Origin: Ectothiorhodospira mobilis
GTDB lineage: Bacteria; Pseudomonadota; Gammaproteobacteria; Ectothiorhodospirales; Ectothiorhodospiraceae
Assembly: GCF_016584115.1 (NCBI RefSeq)
Contig: NZ_NRSK01000021.1
Span: 1 to 51,754 of the forward strand
Length of the DNA stretch: 51,754 nt
Reading direction: 5' to 3'
The first letter of the stretch is position 1. Each line of letters opens with the position of its first letter. A program made the position numbers and the translations under genes. The notes beneath the pieces are model-generated. The model had not been told where the DNA came from, searched no databases, and saw nothing but the letters and a program-made list of their open reading frames with translations. Shown here piece after piece: positions 1-9,252 of this stretch.

Positions 1-700
1 CCCCCTCGCCGACCTGGAGGCGGCGGGGGCCGAACAGGGCCGTGCCGATGCGCACGATGGTGGCCCCCTCGGCCACCGCCGCCTCCAGGTCGGCGCTCAT
101 GCCCATGGACAGGGTGTCCAGGGGATGGCCGCGACGCATCAGATCCTCCTGCAGGGTGCGCAGGCGGGCGAAGGTGCGGCGCTGCTGGTCGAAGTCGTCG
201 CTGGGGGCGGGGATGGCCATGAGCCCCCGCAGGCGCAGTTGCCCGAGACCGGCCACCTGTTCCGCCAGGGCGGGGAGGTCCGCCGGGTCCACCCCGGACT
301 TGCTGTCCTCGCCGCTGATGTTCACCTGCAGGCAGACCTGGAGGGGACCGCGCTGCGCCGGGCGCTGCGCGTCCAGGCGGCGGGCGATGCGCTCCCGGTC
401 CAGGGAGTGGACCCAGTCCGCCACCCCGGCGATGAGCCGGGTCTTGTTGCCCTGCACCGGGCCGATGAAGTGCCATTCGGGTCCGGCATCGGCCAGGGGG
501 GTGGATTTCTCCTCCAGCTCCGAGGCGTAGTTCTCGCCAAAGGCCCGCTGTCCGCAGGCCAGGGCCGCCCGGATGTCCTCGGCGGGACGGGTCTTGCTCA
601 CCGCCAGCAACCGCACCTCGCCCGGGTCCCGCCCGTGACGCCGGGCGGCCTCGGCGATGCGGTCCAGAACGGCCTGGATTCGGTCGCACATTGGGTTCAT
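1..700 (-). CDS. yggS: YggS/PROSC-family PLP homeostasis protein (3' end cut by window edge)
   Basis: Pyridoxal-5'-phosphate binding protein of the YggS/PLPBP family, a cytosolic non-enzymatic protein that buffers PLP. The reading frame runs off the left edge, but the 233 visible codons nearly reach the usual family length (about 230 residues), so only the last few residues should be missing. The PLP lysine is K36 in LLAVSKTRP, followed by the GENY segment, [21 protein letters not shown] and VRIGTALFG. Start ATG 700 is preferred because it gives the family N-terminus; ATG 691 (residue 4) is the alternative. It diverges from pilT, the same arrangement as next to pilT in Pseudomonas aeruginosa. 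Identification is firm. Confidence 0.95.
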   Translation of the reverse strand, partial: MNPMCDRIQAVLDRIAEAARRHGRDPGEVRLLAVSKTRPAEDIRAALACGQRAFGENYASELEEKSTPLADAGPEWHFIGPVQGNKTRLIAGVADWVHSLDRERIARRLDAQRPAQRGPLQVCLQVNISGEDSKSGVDPADLPALAEQVAGLGQLRLRGLMAIPAPSDDFDQQRRTFARLRTLQEDLMRRGHPLDTLSMGMSADLEAAVAEGATIVRIGTALFGPRRLQVGEG

Positions 701-787
701 AGCCCTATGCTATAGTCGACGACAGTCGAAGTCACCCGGGACCCCGTCCCGGTGGACGCAACACCCGGGGCCTTTCGAGGGGGACGG

Positions 788-1822
788 ATGGACATCACCC
801 AGCTGCTGGCGTTCAGCGTGAAGAACGGTGCCTCGGACCTGCACCTGTCGGCGGGGCTTCCCCCCATGATCCGGGTGGACGGGGACGTGCGCCGCATCAA
901 CGTGCCGCCCATGGAGCACAAGCAGGTCCATGGGATGGTCTACGACATCATGAACGACAAGCAGCGCAAGGATTTCGAGGAGTTCCTGGAGACGGACTTC
1001 TCCTTCGAGATCCCGGGCCTTGCGCGCTTTCGTGTCAACGCCTTCAACCACAACCGGGGAGCGGGGGCGGTGTTTCGCACCATCCCCAGCAAGATCCTCA
1101 CCCTGGAGGATCTGGACTGCCCCGGCATCTTCGAGAAGATCGCCGAATATCCCCGGGGCATCGTCCTGGTCACGGGCCCCACGGGCTCGGGCAAGTCCAC
1201 CACCCTGGCCGCCATGATCGACCACAAGAACAACACCGAGTACGGCCACATCCTCACCGTGGAGGACCCCATCGAGTTCGTGCACGAGTCCAAGAAGTGC
1301 CTGGTGAACCAGCGCGAGGTGCACCGCGACACCCTGGGCTTCAACGAGGCCCTGCGCTCGGCCCTGCGTGAGGACCCGGACACCATCCTGGTGGGGGAGA
1401 TGCGGGATCTGGAGACCATCCGCCTGGCCCTCACCGCCGCCGAGACGGGGCACCTGGTCTTCGGCACCCTGCACACCAGCTCCGCCGCCAAGACCATCGA
1501 CCGCATCGTGGACGTGTTCCCGGCGGCGGAGAAGGACATGGTCCGCGCCATGCTGTCGGAGTCCCTGCGGGCGGTCATCGCCCAGACCCTGCTCAAGCGC
1601 ATCGGCGGCGGCCGCTGCGCCGCCCACGAGATCATGCTGGGCACCCCGGCCGTGCGCAACCTGATCCGCGAGAACAAGATCGCGCAGATGTATTCCGCCA
1701 TCCAGACCAGCCAGGGCGTGGGCATGCAGACCCTGGACCAGGGGCTCAAGGAGATGCTCCAGCGGGGCCTGGTGAGCCGGGAGGAGGCCCGGCGCAAGGC
1801 GGCCAATCCGGACGCACTCTAA
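788..1822 (+). CDS. pilT: Type IV pilus retraction ATPase PilT
   Basis: Hexameric cytoplasmic ATPase that depolymerises type IVa pili and so powers twitching and DNA uptake. The 344 residues equal the length of P. aeruginosa PilT, and the N-terminus MDITQLLAFSVKNGASDLHL is nearly identical. Walker A is GPTGSGKST (130-138, K136); the Asp box LTVEDPIEFVHE, Walker B ILVGEMRDLET and His box GHLVFGTLHT follow. The start at ATG 788 has a GAGGGGG ribosome site; an in-frame ATG at 752 would add 12 residues absent from the family. First of three tandem retraction-type ATPases. A short inverted repeat (733-754) lies in its leader. Confidence 0.98.
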   Translation: MDITQLLAFSVKNGASDLHLSAGLPPMIRVDGDVRRINVPPMEHKQVHGMVYDIMNDKQRKDFEEFLETDFSFEIPGLARFRVNAFNHNRGAGAVFRTIPSKILTLEDLDCPGIFEKIAEYPRGIVLVTGPTGSGKSTTLAAMIDHKNNTEYGHILTVEDPIEFVHESKKCLVNQREVHRDTLGFNEALRSALREDPDTILVGEMRDLETIRLALTAAETGHLVFGTLHTSSAAKTIDRIVDVFPAAEKDMVRAMLSESLRAVIAQTLLKRIGGGRCAAHEIMLGTPAVRNLIRENKIAQMYSAIQTSQGVGMQTLDQGLKEMLQRGLVSREEARRKAANPDAL

Positions 1823-1878
1823 GGCCGGTCCCGGCATATCGGTTCGGCCCCTTTGGTTCCCCCCTCGAGAGAAAGCCC

Positions 1879-3045
1879 ATGGATCGCGACAAGGCCATAC
1901 GCTTCATGCACGACCTGCTCAGGACCATGCTGAGCAAGAAGGGGTCGGACCTGTTCATCACCGTGGGGGCGCCCCCCTCCATGAAGGTGGACGGCAGGAT
2001 GACCCCCCTGACCAACCAGCCCCTGTCCCCGGCCCACACCCAGGTGCTGGTGCGCTCCATCATGAACGACCGCCAGGCGGCGGAGTTCGAGCGCGCCCAG
2101 GAGTGCAACTTCGCCATCAGCCTGCCCGGCATCTCCCGTTTCCGCGTCAACGCCTTCACCCAGCGGGGCAGCGCCGGCATGGTGCTGCGGGTGATCACCT
2201 CCGAGATCCCCGCCATGGGGGATCTGGGCCTGCCGCCGCAACTGGAGGAGGTGGCCATGACCAGCCGCGGGCTGGTGATCTTCGTGGGGGGCACCGGCTC
2301 GGGCAAATCCACCTCCCTGGCGGCCATGGTGGGCCACCGCAACCACAACAGTTACGGCCACATCGTCACCATCGAGGACCCCATCGAGTTCGTCCACAGC
2401 CACGGCCACTGCCTGGTGACCCAGCGCGAGGTGGGGGTGGACACGGAGAGCTACGATGTGGCGCTGAAGAATACCCTGCGCCAGGCCCCGGACGTGATCC
2501 TCATCGGCGAGATCCGTGACCGGGAGACCATGGACTATGCCATCGCCTTCGCCGAGACGGGGCACCTCTGCCTGAGCACCCTGCACGCCAACAGCACCAA
2601 CCAGGCCCTGGACCGCATCATCAACTTCTTCCCCGAGGAGCGGCGCCAGCAGCTGCTCATGGACCTGTCCCTGAACCTCAAGGCGGTGGTCTCCCAGCGC
2701 CTCATCCCCCGCGCCGACGGCAAGGGTCGTGTCCCGGCGGTGGAGATCATGATCAACACCCCGCTCATGTCGGACCTGATCTTCAAGGGGGAGATCCACC
2801 AGATGAAGGAGCTCATGTCCAAGTCCAACGAGGCCGGCATGCAGACCTTCGACCAGGCCCTGTTCAAGCTCTATGAGGCCGGGGAGATCACCTACGAGGA
2901 TGCCCTGCGCCATGCCGATTCGGTCAACGACCTGCGCCTGCGCATCAAGCTGGACAGCCGCCGCGGGGAGACCCCCGGACTCATGGACGACGCCGCCGAA
3001 CTGAAGATGGAGGAGACCCCGGAGGAATCCGGGCTCAAGGGATAG
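1879..3045 (+). CDS. pilU: Type IV pilus retraction ATPase PilU
   Basis: PilT-like ATPase of 388 residues that in characterised species works with PilT as an accessory retraction motor. It matches PilU rather than PilT in SDLFITVGAPPSMKV, ECNFAISLPGISRFRV, TLRQAPDVILIGEIRDRETM and ITYEDALRHADSVNDLRLRI. Walker A is GGTGSGKST. An acidic C-terminal tail of about 35 residues extends past the core, as in Pseudomonas PilU. GAGAGAAAG precedes ATG 1879, 56 bases after pilT, so the two are probably cotranscribed. The next ATPase gene starts 6 bases after the stop. Confidence 0.95.
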   Translation: MDRDKAIRFMHDLLRTMLSKKGSDLFITVGAPPSMKVDGRMTPLTNQPLSPAHTQVLVRSIMNDRQAAEFERAQECNFAISLPGISRFRVNAFTQRGSAGMVLRVITSEIPAMGDLGLPPQLEEVAMTSRGLVIFVGGTGSGKSTSLAAMVGHRNHNSYGHIVTIEDPIEFVHSHGHCLVTQREVGVDTESYDVALKNTLRQAPDVILIGEIRDRETMDYAIAFAETGHLCLSTLHANSTNQALDRIINFFPEERRQQLLMDLSLNLKAVVSQRLIPRADGKGRVPAVEIMINTPLMSDLIFKGEIHQMKELMSKSNEAGMQTFDQALFKLYEAGEITYEDALRHADSVNDLRLRIKLDSRRGETPGLMDDAAELKMEETPEESGLKG

Positions 3046-3051
3046 GCCCCC

Positions 3052-4260
3052 ATGCTGCTCCTGCCCTATCTCAAGCTGATGGCCCAGAAGAACGCCTCGG
3101 ACCTGTTCTTCACCACCGGGGCGCCCGCCTGCGTCAAGATCGAGGGGGAGGTGCGCCCCATCAGCCGCCAGGCCCTGCAACCCGGGGGGGCTAAAGAACT
3201 GGCCTACGACGTCATGGACGAGCGCCAGGTGGCCGCCTTCGAGCGGGACAAGGAGATGAACCTGGGGCTTTCCGTGGAGGGCCTGGGGCGTTTTCGCATC
3301 AATGTCTACGTGCAGCGCGGCGAGGTCTCCATGGTGATCCGCTTCATCAAGAGCGAGATCCCCACCCTGGAGCAGCTGAACCTGCCTGCCGTGCTCAAGG
3401 ACCTGGCCCTGCACGACAACGGCCTGGTGCTGGTGGTGGGCTCCACCGGCTGCGGCAAGTCCACCACCCTGGCCTCCATGATCGACCACCGCAACGGCTG
3501 CCGCACGGGCCACATCCTCACCATCGAGGATCCCATCGAGTACAGCTTCAGCCACAAGAAGTCCATCATCGGGCAGCGGGAGGTGGGCCTGGACACCCTC
3601 TCCTACGACAACGCCCTGCGGGAGGCCATGCGCGAGGCCCCGGACATGATCATGATCGGCGAGGTGCGGGATCTGAACACCATGAAGGCCGCCATCGCCT
3701 ACGCCGACACCGGCCACCTGGCCCTGACCACCCTGCACGCGGTGAATGCCAACCAGGCCCTGGACCGCATCATCAATTTCTTCCCGCCGGAGGCCAAGCA
3801 GCAGGTGCTCATGGACCTCTCCCTGAACCTGCGGGGGATCGTCTCCCAGCGCCTGGTGCTGGGCAAGGACGGCAGCCGCGTGCCCGCCGTGGAGGTGCTG
3901 GTGAACACCCCCTACATCTCCGAGCTGATCCGCAAGGGGGAGATCGGCCAGATCAAGGCGGTGATGGAGAAGGGGGCCTCCGTGGGCATGCAGACCTTCG
4001 ATCAGTCCCTGTTCGAGCTCTACAAGTCCGGCCGGGTCAACCTGCCCGAGGCCCTGGCCAAGGCCGACTCCCGCGGCGACCTGGAGTGGCGCATCCACTT
4101 CGGCGGCGGCGTGCGCAGCCTCCAGCGCAAGGACGAGGATCTGGAACTGCCCAGCGGCGATTTCTCCGCCGGCCGCGGTTTCAGCGACGGTCGTGAAGGC
4201 TTCGATGAGGAACTGCGCCCCCTGGAAGACCCGAAGGACGATCCCCCGCCGGGCGGCTGA
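3052..4260 (+). CDS. Second PilU-like pilus retraction ATPase (third tandem PilT/PilU paralogue)
   Basis: A third PilT/PilU-family ATPase of 402 residues. It keeps the catalytic parts: Walker A GSTGCGKST, Asp box LTIEDPIEYSF, Walker B MIMIGEVRDLNTM and His box GHLALTTLHA. It shares QALDRIINFFP and QQ(L/V)LMDLSLNL with the upstream PilU, which points to duplication of a pilU ancestor, but the N-terminal domain has diverged. The C-terminal tail of about 60 residues is acidic and proline-rich, ending in PKDDPPPGG. It starts 6 bases after pilU, with AAGGGA as a possible ribosome site inside the end of pilU. The P. aeruginosa locus has only two ATPases here. A specific role is unknown. Confidence 0.9.
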   Translation: MLLLPYLKLMAQKNASDLFFTTGAPACVKIEGEVRPISRQALQPGGAKELAYDVMDERQVAAFERDKEMNLGLSVEGLGRFRINVYVQRGEVSMVIRFIKSEIPTLEQLNLPAVLKDLALHDNGLVLVVGSTGCGKSTTLASMIDHRNGCRTGHILTIEDPIEYSFSHKKSIIGQREVGLDTLSYDNALREAMREAPDMIMIGEVRDLNTMKAAIAYADTGHLALTTLHAVNANQALDRIINFFPPEAKQQVLMDLSLNLRGIVSQRLVLGKDGSRVPAVEVLVNTPYISELIRKGEIGQIKAVMEKGASVGMQTFDQSLFELYKSGRVNLPEALAKADSRGDLEWRIHFGGGVRSLQRKDEDLELPSGDFSAGRGFSDGREGFDEELRPLEDPKDDPPPGG

Positions 4261-4332
4261 TGCCGCGGACCCGGCACCCGTGCCGGAACTTGTCTCTCCC
4301 ATCATGGTCCCTTGCGGCAGTGGCCGTGGCCC

Positions 4333-4367
4333 GCGCCCCGGGAATGGGTCCCTGCGTTCCCGGGCGC
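4333..4367 (+). other. Inverted repeat between the ATPase genes and degQ
   Basis: GCGCCCCGGGAA (4333-4344) can pair with TTCCCGGGCGC (4357-4367), giving 11 pairs with one bulged C and a 12-base loop. No T-run follows, so it may be an attenuator or mRNA-stabilising hairpin in the 149-base gap rather than a classical terminator. Confidence 0.4.
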
Positions 4368-4409
4368 CGGTCCGGCGAAGGTTCACGCAAGCGACCGGAG
4401 ACCCGACGC

Positions 4410-5807
4410 ATGATGCATCCCATTGCCCCGGTGCGCCGCCTGCTGGCGTGCCTGATCCTTGCCTTTGTGGTACTGCATGCCCCGGCCACGGCGGCCCCGC
4501 CGTGGCCCACGGGCGCGCCGCAGAAGGAGCCCACCCTGGCCCCCGTGGTCCAGAAGGCCCTGCCGGCGGTGGTGAACATCTCCACCGTCAAACAGATCGA
4601 ACAGGCCCGGCACCCCCTCTTCCAGGATCCCTTCTTCCGTCATTTCTTCGAACTGCCCGACCTGCCGCCGCGGCGGCAGAACAGCCTCGGCTCCGGGGTC
4701 ATCATCGACGCCGAAAAGGGCTACATCCTCACCAACCACCACGTCATCGCCCAGGCCGACGAGGTCTCTGTCACCCTCAAGGATGGCCGGCAGTTCAAGG
4801 CCCGCCAGGTGGGCAGTGACCCCGAGACGGACATCGCCGTGCTGCGCATCGATGCCCCGGACCTCACCGAACTCCCCCTGGGGGAGATGGACGGCCTGGA
4901 GGTGGGGGACCTGGTGATCGCCATCGGCAATCCCTTCGGTCTCGGCCATACCGTCACCTCGGGCATCGTCAGCGCCCTGGGGCGCACCGGCCTGGGCATC
5001 GAGGGCTACGAGGACTTCATCCAGACCGATGCCTCCATCAATCCCGGCAATTCCGGCGGTGCCCTCATCGACTGGCAGGGGCGCCTGGTGGGGCTGAACA
5101 CCGCCATCGTCGGCCCCAATGGGGGCAACGTGGGCATTGGCTTCGCCATCCCCGTGGACATGGTCAAGGCCCTTTCCCAACAGATCATCGAGCACGGCCA
5201 GGTGCGCCGCGGGCGGCTCGGGGTGTACATCCAGGACGTCACCCCCAGGCTGGCCGAGGCCCTGGAACTGGAAGAGGCCCGGGGCGCGCTCATCGCCCGC
5301 GTGATGCCCGGCTCACCCGCCGAGAAGGCCGGTCTGAAAGAGGGGGATGTGGTGATCTCCGTGCAGGACCGGGCGGTGGAGGATGCCGCCGACCTGCGCA
5401 ACCGCATCGGCCTGCTCTCCCCCGGGGCCAGGGTGCGCATGGTCTATCTGCGCGACGGCGAATCCCACCACGTCCGTGTCGCCCTGGGGGACGAGCAGGA
5501 GGTGGTGGAAGCGGACAACGGCCGCTGGCAGCACCGGGCCCTGCCCGGCGCCTGGCTCGCCCCCATCCCCGGGGATCATCCCCTGGCGGGCCGCGTGGAG
5601 GGCATCCTGGTGGCCGGGGTGGAGCCGGGCAGCCCCGCCGCCGAGGCCGGACTGCGCCGGGGGGATGTCATCGATCAGATCCAGCGCACCCCCGTGGCGG
5701 ACCGCGATGAGGCCGTCCGCGTCCTGGACGCCGTCCGCGGCGATGTCCTGCTGCGCGTGCTGCGCGGACGCAGCGCCCTGTTCCTGGCGGTGCGGCCGGG
5801 GGATTGA
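4410..5807 (+). CDS. DegQ/MucD-type periplasmic serine endoprotease (HtrA family)
   Basis: Trypsin-like HtrA protease that degrades or refolds damaged envelope proteins. A signal peptide is visible (MMHPIAPVRRLLACLILAFV, hydrophobic to about residue 24, likely cleaved after ATAA). The catalytic triad is H111 (TNHHV), D141 (ETDIAV) and S215 (NPGNSGGAL). Two PDZ domains follow, at roughly 270-355 and 375-460. The start ATG 4410 (465 residues) is chosen because GGAG lies 9 bases upstream and the signal peptide begins there; the frame stays open upstream to 4260, but those codons overlap the inverted repeat. It follows the pilus ATPases and ends 9 bases before the convergent aacS. DegP, DegQ and MucD cannot be separated by eye. 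Confidence 0.93.
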   Translation: MMHPIAPVRRLLACLILAFVVLHAPATAAPPWPTGAPQKEPTLAPVVQKALPAVVNISTVKQIEQARHPLFQDPFFRHFFELPDLPPRRQNSLGSGVIIDAEKGYILTNHHVIAQADEVSVTLKDGRQFKARQVGSDPETDIAVLRIDAPDLTELPLGEMDGLEVGDLVIAIGNPFGLGHTVTSGIVSALGRTGLGIEGYEDFIQTDASINPGNSGGALIDWQGRLVGLNTAIVGPNGGNVGIGFAIPVDMVKALSQQIIEHGQVRRGRLGVYIQDVTPRLAEALELEEARGALIARVMPGSPAEKAGLKEGDVVISVQDRAVEDAADLRNRIGLLSPGARVRMVYLRDGESHHVRVALGDEQEVVEADNGRWQHRALPGAWLAPIPGDHPLAGRVEGILVAGVEPGSPAAEAGLRRGDVIDQIQRTPVADRDEAVRVLDAVRGDVLLRVLRGRSALFLAVRPGD

Positions 5808-5816
5808 TGCCGGCCC

Positions 5817-7784
5817 TCAGATCCCCAGTGCCGATGCGATCTGGTCCAGGGATTCGGGGTTGGCCAGGGCGTCCCGGTTCTCCTGCCGGCCCTGCCCCTG
5901 GAGCATGCGGGCCACTGCCAGTTCCACCTTCTTGCCGCTGCGGGTGTAGGGGATCTGGGGCACATCCACGATCTGTGCCGGTACATGCCGTGGGCTCGCC
6001 TTGGTGCGGATGCGGGTACGCAGGGTCTGCACCAACTCCGGGGTCAGCGCCTCCCCCGGGGACAGCACCACCAGCAGGACCACCTCCACGTCCCCATCCG
6101 GGTGGGGACGGCCCACCACCAGGCTGTCGGCGATCTCCGCCACGGTCTCCACCTGGCGATAGATCTCGGCGGTGCCGATGCGCACCCCGCCGGGGTTGAG
6201 GGTGGCATCGGAGCGGCCGTGGATCACGGCGCCGCCGTGGGCGGTGAACTGGATGAAATCCCCATGGGCCCAGACCCCGTCGAAGGTGGAGAAATAGGCC
6301 TTGCGGTAGCGGCTCCCATCGGGGTCGTTCCAGAAGCTCACGGGCATGGCGGGAAAGGGCTGTAGGCACACCAGTTCCCCCCGTTCCTGTCCGGCGTCCT
6401 GTCCATCCGGGGTGTAGGCACGCACGTCCACCCCCAGCATGGGGCACTGGATCTCCCCCCGGCGCACCGGCAGCAGCGGGCATCCCCCCACAAAGCACCC
6501 GCAGATGTCCGTACCCCCGGAGATGGAGCTGAGCATCAGGTCCTGCCCCACCTGCTGGTAGACCCAGTCGAAATCCTCCGGCAACAGGGGGGATCCGGTG
6601 GAGAACACGGCCCGCAGGCTGGACAGGTCATGGCCCCGGCCCGGCTCCAGGTCCTGCTTGCGACACTGGCCCAGGTATTTGGCGCTGGTGCCGAAATGGG
6701 TCACCCGTTCCTGTTCCAGCAGATCCCAGAGCCGGTCCAGGTCCGGGTATCCCGGGGAACCGTCGAAGAGCACCAGGCAGGCCCCGGTGAGCAGCCCGGA
6801 GGCCAGCCAGTTCCACATCATCCAGCCCGTGGTGGTGAAGTACATGAAACGGTCCCCGGGGCCGATGTCGGCATGCAGCAGCAGCTCCTTGCTGTGGTTG
6901 AGCAGCATCCCCGCAGCCCCGTGGACGATGCACTTGGGCAGGCCCGTGGTGCCCGAGGAATAGAGGATGTAGACCGGATGATCCGGTGGCAGCTGCTCGA
7001 ACACCGGGGAGGCACCGGCATGGGCCTTGAGGATCTCGGGCCAGGAGAGGAAGCGATCGTCCCCGGGGGGCTCCGCCCCGGGCAGCAGCGGGATGTGGAT
7101 GACCCGTTCCAGCCCGGGGAGGCGGTCCGCCAGGATCCGGTTCGCCTCGCTGCGGTCGAAGGCCTTGCCGTTGTAGCGATAGCCGTTGGCGGCCAGCAGC
7201 ACCTTGGGCTCGATCTGTCCGAAACGGTCCAGGATGGCCTCCACCCCGAAGTCCGGCGAGGCGGAACTCCAGATGGCCCCCAGCCCGGTGGTGGCCAGCA
7301 TGCCCACCAGGGCCTCGTGGGTATTGCCCACCACGGCGGCCACCCGGTCCCCGGCGGTGACCCCCAGCTCCCGCAGCCCCGCCTGCAGGGCCGCCACCTG
7401 CCCGAGCAGGGTGGCCCGGTCCAGGCGCACCGGCTCCCGGGATTCCGTGATCTCCACCACCGCCTGTTCCGTGGTCTCCCCCTGCAGGGCATGGCGCAGC
7501 AGGTTTTCGGCGAAGTTGAGGCGGGCGCCGGTGAACCAGCGGGTGCCGGGCATCTCCGGGTGGGTCATCACCGCTTCCCAGGGCCGGCTGGCGATCACCC
7601 CGGTGTAGGTCCAGAGGCTGGCCCAGAAGTCCTCCGGATGGGAGATGGACCAGCGGTGCAGGGCCTGGTAATCCCCGAAGCTGCCGTATCCCTGCGCCTC
7701 CAGCCAGTCCCGGTAGCGGGCCATGGCGCTTCGGGTGCGTTCCCGTTCTCCGGGCTGCCAGAGGATTGCCGCTTCTGTGGTCAT
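5817..7784 (-). CDS. aacS: Acetoacetyl-CoA synthetase (acetoacetate-CoA ligase)
   Basis: ATP-dependent, AMP-forming ligase converting acetoacetate to acetoacetyl-CoA, so recovering the acetoacetate released by HMG-CoA lyase. At 655 residues it has the family length and the N-terminal ACAS-type extension (GSFGDYQALHRWSI). Adenylation motif A3 is intact (YSSGTTGLPK), as are the TGWMMWNWL stretch, SGGTDICG and the C-terminal catalytic lysine (K618 in YTRSGKKVE). ATG 7784 is preceded by AGGAG at 7 bases. It is transcribed away from the porin-like gene; the shared gap carries two LiuR-type sites, one overlapping its predicted -35 element. Confidence 0.96.
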   Translation of the reverse strand: MTTEAAILWQPGERERTRSAMARYRDWLEAQGYGSFGDYQALHRWSISHPEDFWASLWTYTGVIASRPWEAVMTHPEMPGTRWFTGARLNFAENLLRHALQGETTEQAVVEITESREPVRLDRATLLGQVAALQAGLRELGVTAGDRVAAVVGNTHEALVGMLATTGLGAIWSSASPDFGVEAILDRFGQIEPKVLLAANGYRYNGKAFDRSEANRILADRLPGLERVIHIPLLPGAEPPGDDRFLSWPEILKAHAGASPVFEQLPPDHPVYILYSSGTTGLPKCIVHGAAGMLLNHSKELLLHADIGPGDRFMYFTTTGWMMWNWLASGLLTGACLVLFDGSPGYPDLDRLWDLLEQERVTHFGTSAKYLGQCRKQDLEPGRGHDLSSLRAVFSTGSPLLPEDFDWVYQQVGQDLMLSSISGGTDICGCFVGGCPLLPVRRGEIQCPMLGVDVRAYTPDGQDAGQERGELVCLQPFPAMPVSFWNDPDGSRYRKAYFSTFDGVWAHGDFIQFTAHGGAVIHGRSDATLNPGGVRIGTAEIYRQVETVAEIADSLVVGRPHPDGDVEVVLLVVLSPGEALTPELVQTLRTRIRTKASPRHVPAQIVDVPQIPYTRSGKKVELAVARMLQGQGRQENRDALANPESLDQIASALGI

Positions 7785-7849
7785 GCCGATCTCCTGGATG
7801 CAGTGGGGATGTGTCCCGGGGGAGGGGGTCAGCCGGGCTGGGTGATTGA

Positions 7850-7901
7850 TTTACGCAAGCGTTATATTGTTATTGACGTTTGCGTAAACGTAATCTAGCT
7901 T
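7850..7901. promoter_or_regulatory. Divergent aacS/porin promoter region with two LiuR-type operators
   Basis: Two 16-base sites: TTTACGCAAGCGTTAT at 7850-7865 (read on the minus strand as ATAACGCTTGCGTAAA) and TTGACGTTTGCGTAAA at 7873-7888. Rightward promoter: -35 TTGACG (7873-7878), 17-base spacer, -10 TAGCTT (7896-7901). Leftward promoter: minus-strand -35 TTTACG (7888-7883), 16-base spacer, -10 TATAAC (7866-7861). The 7873-7888 site therefore covers both -35 elements, and the other site covers the aacS -10 and start region. Promoter hexamers are judged by eye. Confidence 0.72.
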
Positions 7902-7984
7902 TAACCGGGGCACGACGCAATGGATCGGCAGACGTTCCCATCCAGCCACCACACAACGACGAGAAGATCGGGAGGAGTCATCAC

Positions 7985-9244
7985 ATGGGGATCAGACCCA
8001 GCCATCTTGCGCTGGCCGGCCTGCTGGCCGCGCCGGCCGCCCAGGCCATCGACTATGAATTCAGCGGCGATCTGGATGTACGGGGCTTCGGCCGCACCCA
8101 GGCGGAGGGGGGGTACCAGAACGGTTTCGAACAGCGCATCCGCCTGCGCACCGATATCGCCCTGGACGATGGGGTCAGCCTCCACGCCGGGGTGAACCTG
8201 ATCAATGACACCTGGCGGGGGGATGCCTCCGGGGACGTGAGTGCCCTGGCCCAGACCCAGCCCTTCACCTGGGGGCGGGATCACCGCACCGTGACCCTGG
8301 ACTACGGCTACGTGCAGGTCCCTCTGGGGGACTGGACCCTGCGGGCCGGCCGCCAGATCGCCAACTGGAACTTCGGCATGACCGTGGGGGACGATCGCCG
8401 CGACCGCATCCTGCTCATGCGTCCCGCCGGGGAGGGGGTCACCTTCCTCATGGGGGGCGACCAGCGTCAGAAGGGCACCCTGGACGACAACAAGGACGAC
8501 GGTTATCTGGTGTTCGCCGGCTTCGTGGGCAAGACCAGCGGCTGGTCCTGGGGGGCCCTGCTGGGACACTACATGGGGGATGACGAGACCCTGCCCGACG
8601 GCACCTATGAGCGCTATCGTTTCTACGCCCCGCGGGACGGAACCCTGGTCTCTCCCTGGGCCAAGGGGCAGCTGGGGGCCGTGGAGGTCACCGCCGGTGG
8701 TCACTACCTGGGGGGAGGCGACGCCCTGTTCACCAACGACACCTTCGGCGGTTTCCTGCGGGGGGGGCTGGAGGCCAGCGAAGACCTGAAGCTGGAGGCA
8801 CAGTACTTCTTCAGCCTGGGGGGCTCCCTCATCGAGACCGGGTTTGACACCTTCTCCAGCCTGATCCACAGCAATCCGCGGCATAACGCCACCGCCACCT
8901 ACATGCCCGCCCTCAGCCTGAGCGGTCTGGGCAAGGTGTCCCGGGAGTTCCAGGATGACGGTGTTGCCGACCAGGACTTCGATCGCCACCTGGTGGCTAC
9001 CCGCGGCACCTACCGCCTCAGTGACGACTGGTCGCTGAAGCTGGCCGCCGGCTGGGTGCGCTACGACGGCGTCGCCGGGGATCTGGATCAGGAGGAGGAT
9101 GTCACCTTCGGGGATCTGCAGATGCACTACCAGGTGACCCCCTCCACCCGGGTCTGGGCCACCTACGGGTACGCCGATACCGCCGATCTGGTGGCGCGGG
9201 ACAGCCTCAACGCCTTCAGCGTGAACCTGCGCACCCAGTTCTGA
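7985..9244 (+). CDS. Outer-membrane porin-like beta-barrel protein
   Basis: A 419-residue exported protein. The start ATG 7985 has a strong GGGAGGAG site and gives a short signal peptide (GIRPSHLALAGLLAAPAAQA, cut before IDYEFSGDL). The mature part shows alternating polar/hydrophobic strands, many Gly, Asp, Tyr and Trp residues, repeated motifs such as WTLRAGRQIANW and WSLKLAAGWVRYDG, and a terminal phenylalanine (LRTQF), the usual outer-membrane barrel ending. It resembles alginate-export or general porin-type barrels, but I cannot fix a family. Control by LiuR-type sites shared with aacS suggests passage of organic acids or amino-acid catabolites; the substrate is inference. Confidence 0.8.
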   Translation: MGIRPSHLALAGLLAAPAAQAIDYEFSGDLDVRGFGRTQAEGGYQNGFEQRIRLRTDIALDDGVSLHAGVNLINDTWRGDASGDVSALAQTQPFTWGRDHRTVTLDYGYVQVPLGDWTLRAGRQIANWNFGMTVGDDRRDRILLMRPAGEGVTFLMGGDQRQKGTLDDNKDDGYLVFAGFVGKTSGWSWGALLGHYMGDDETLPDGTYERYRFYAPRDGTLVSPWAKGQLGAVEVTAGGHYLGGGDALFTNDTFGGFLRGGLEASEDLKLEAQYFFSLGGSLIETGFDTFSSLIHSNPRHNATATYMPALSLSGLGKVSREFQDDGVADQDFDRHLVATRGTYRLSDDWSLKLAAGWVRYDGVAGDLDQEEDVTFGDLQMHYQVTPSTRVWATYGYADTADLVARDSLNAFSVNLRTQF

Positions 9245-9252
9245 TGTCCTTC

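Noticed and set aside
733-754. Small inverted repeat in the pilT leader as a riboswitch or attenuator
   Set aside because: Only about nine pairs with a bulge and no alternative partner or T-run; in such GC-rich DNA this is expected by chance.
1819-4386. An 855-codon minus-strand open frame opposite the pilU genes
   Set aside because: Same artefact: no recognisable domain, and it is antisense to two conserved ATPases.
4260-4409. A longer start for the DegQ-type protease
   Set aside because: The 50 extra codons place the signal peptide in the interior and overlap an inverted repeat; ATG 4410 is better in every respect.
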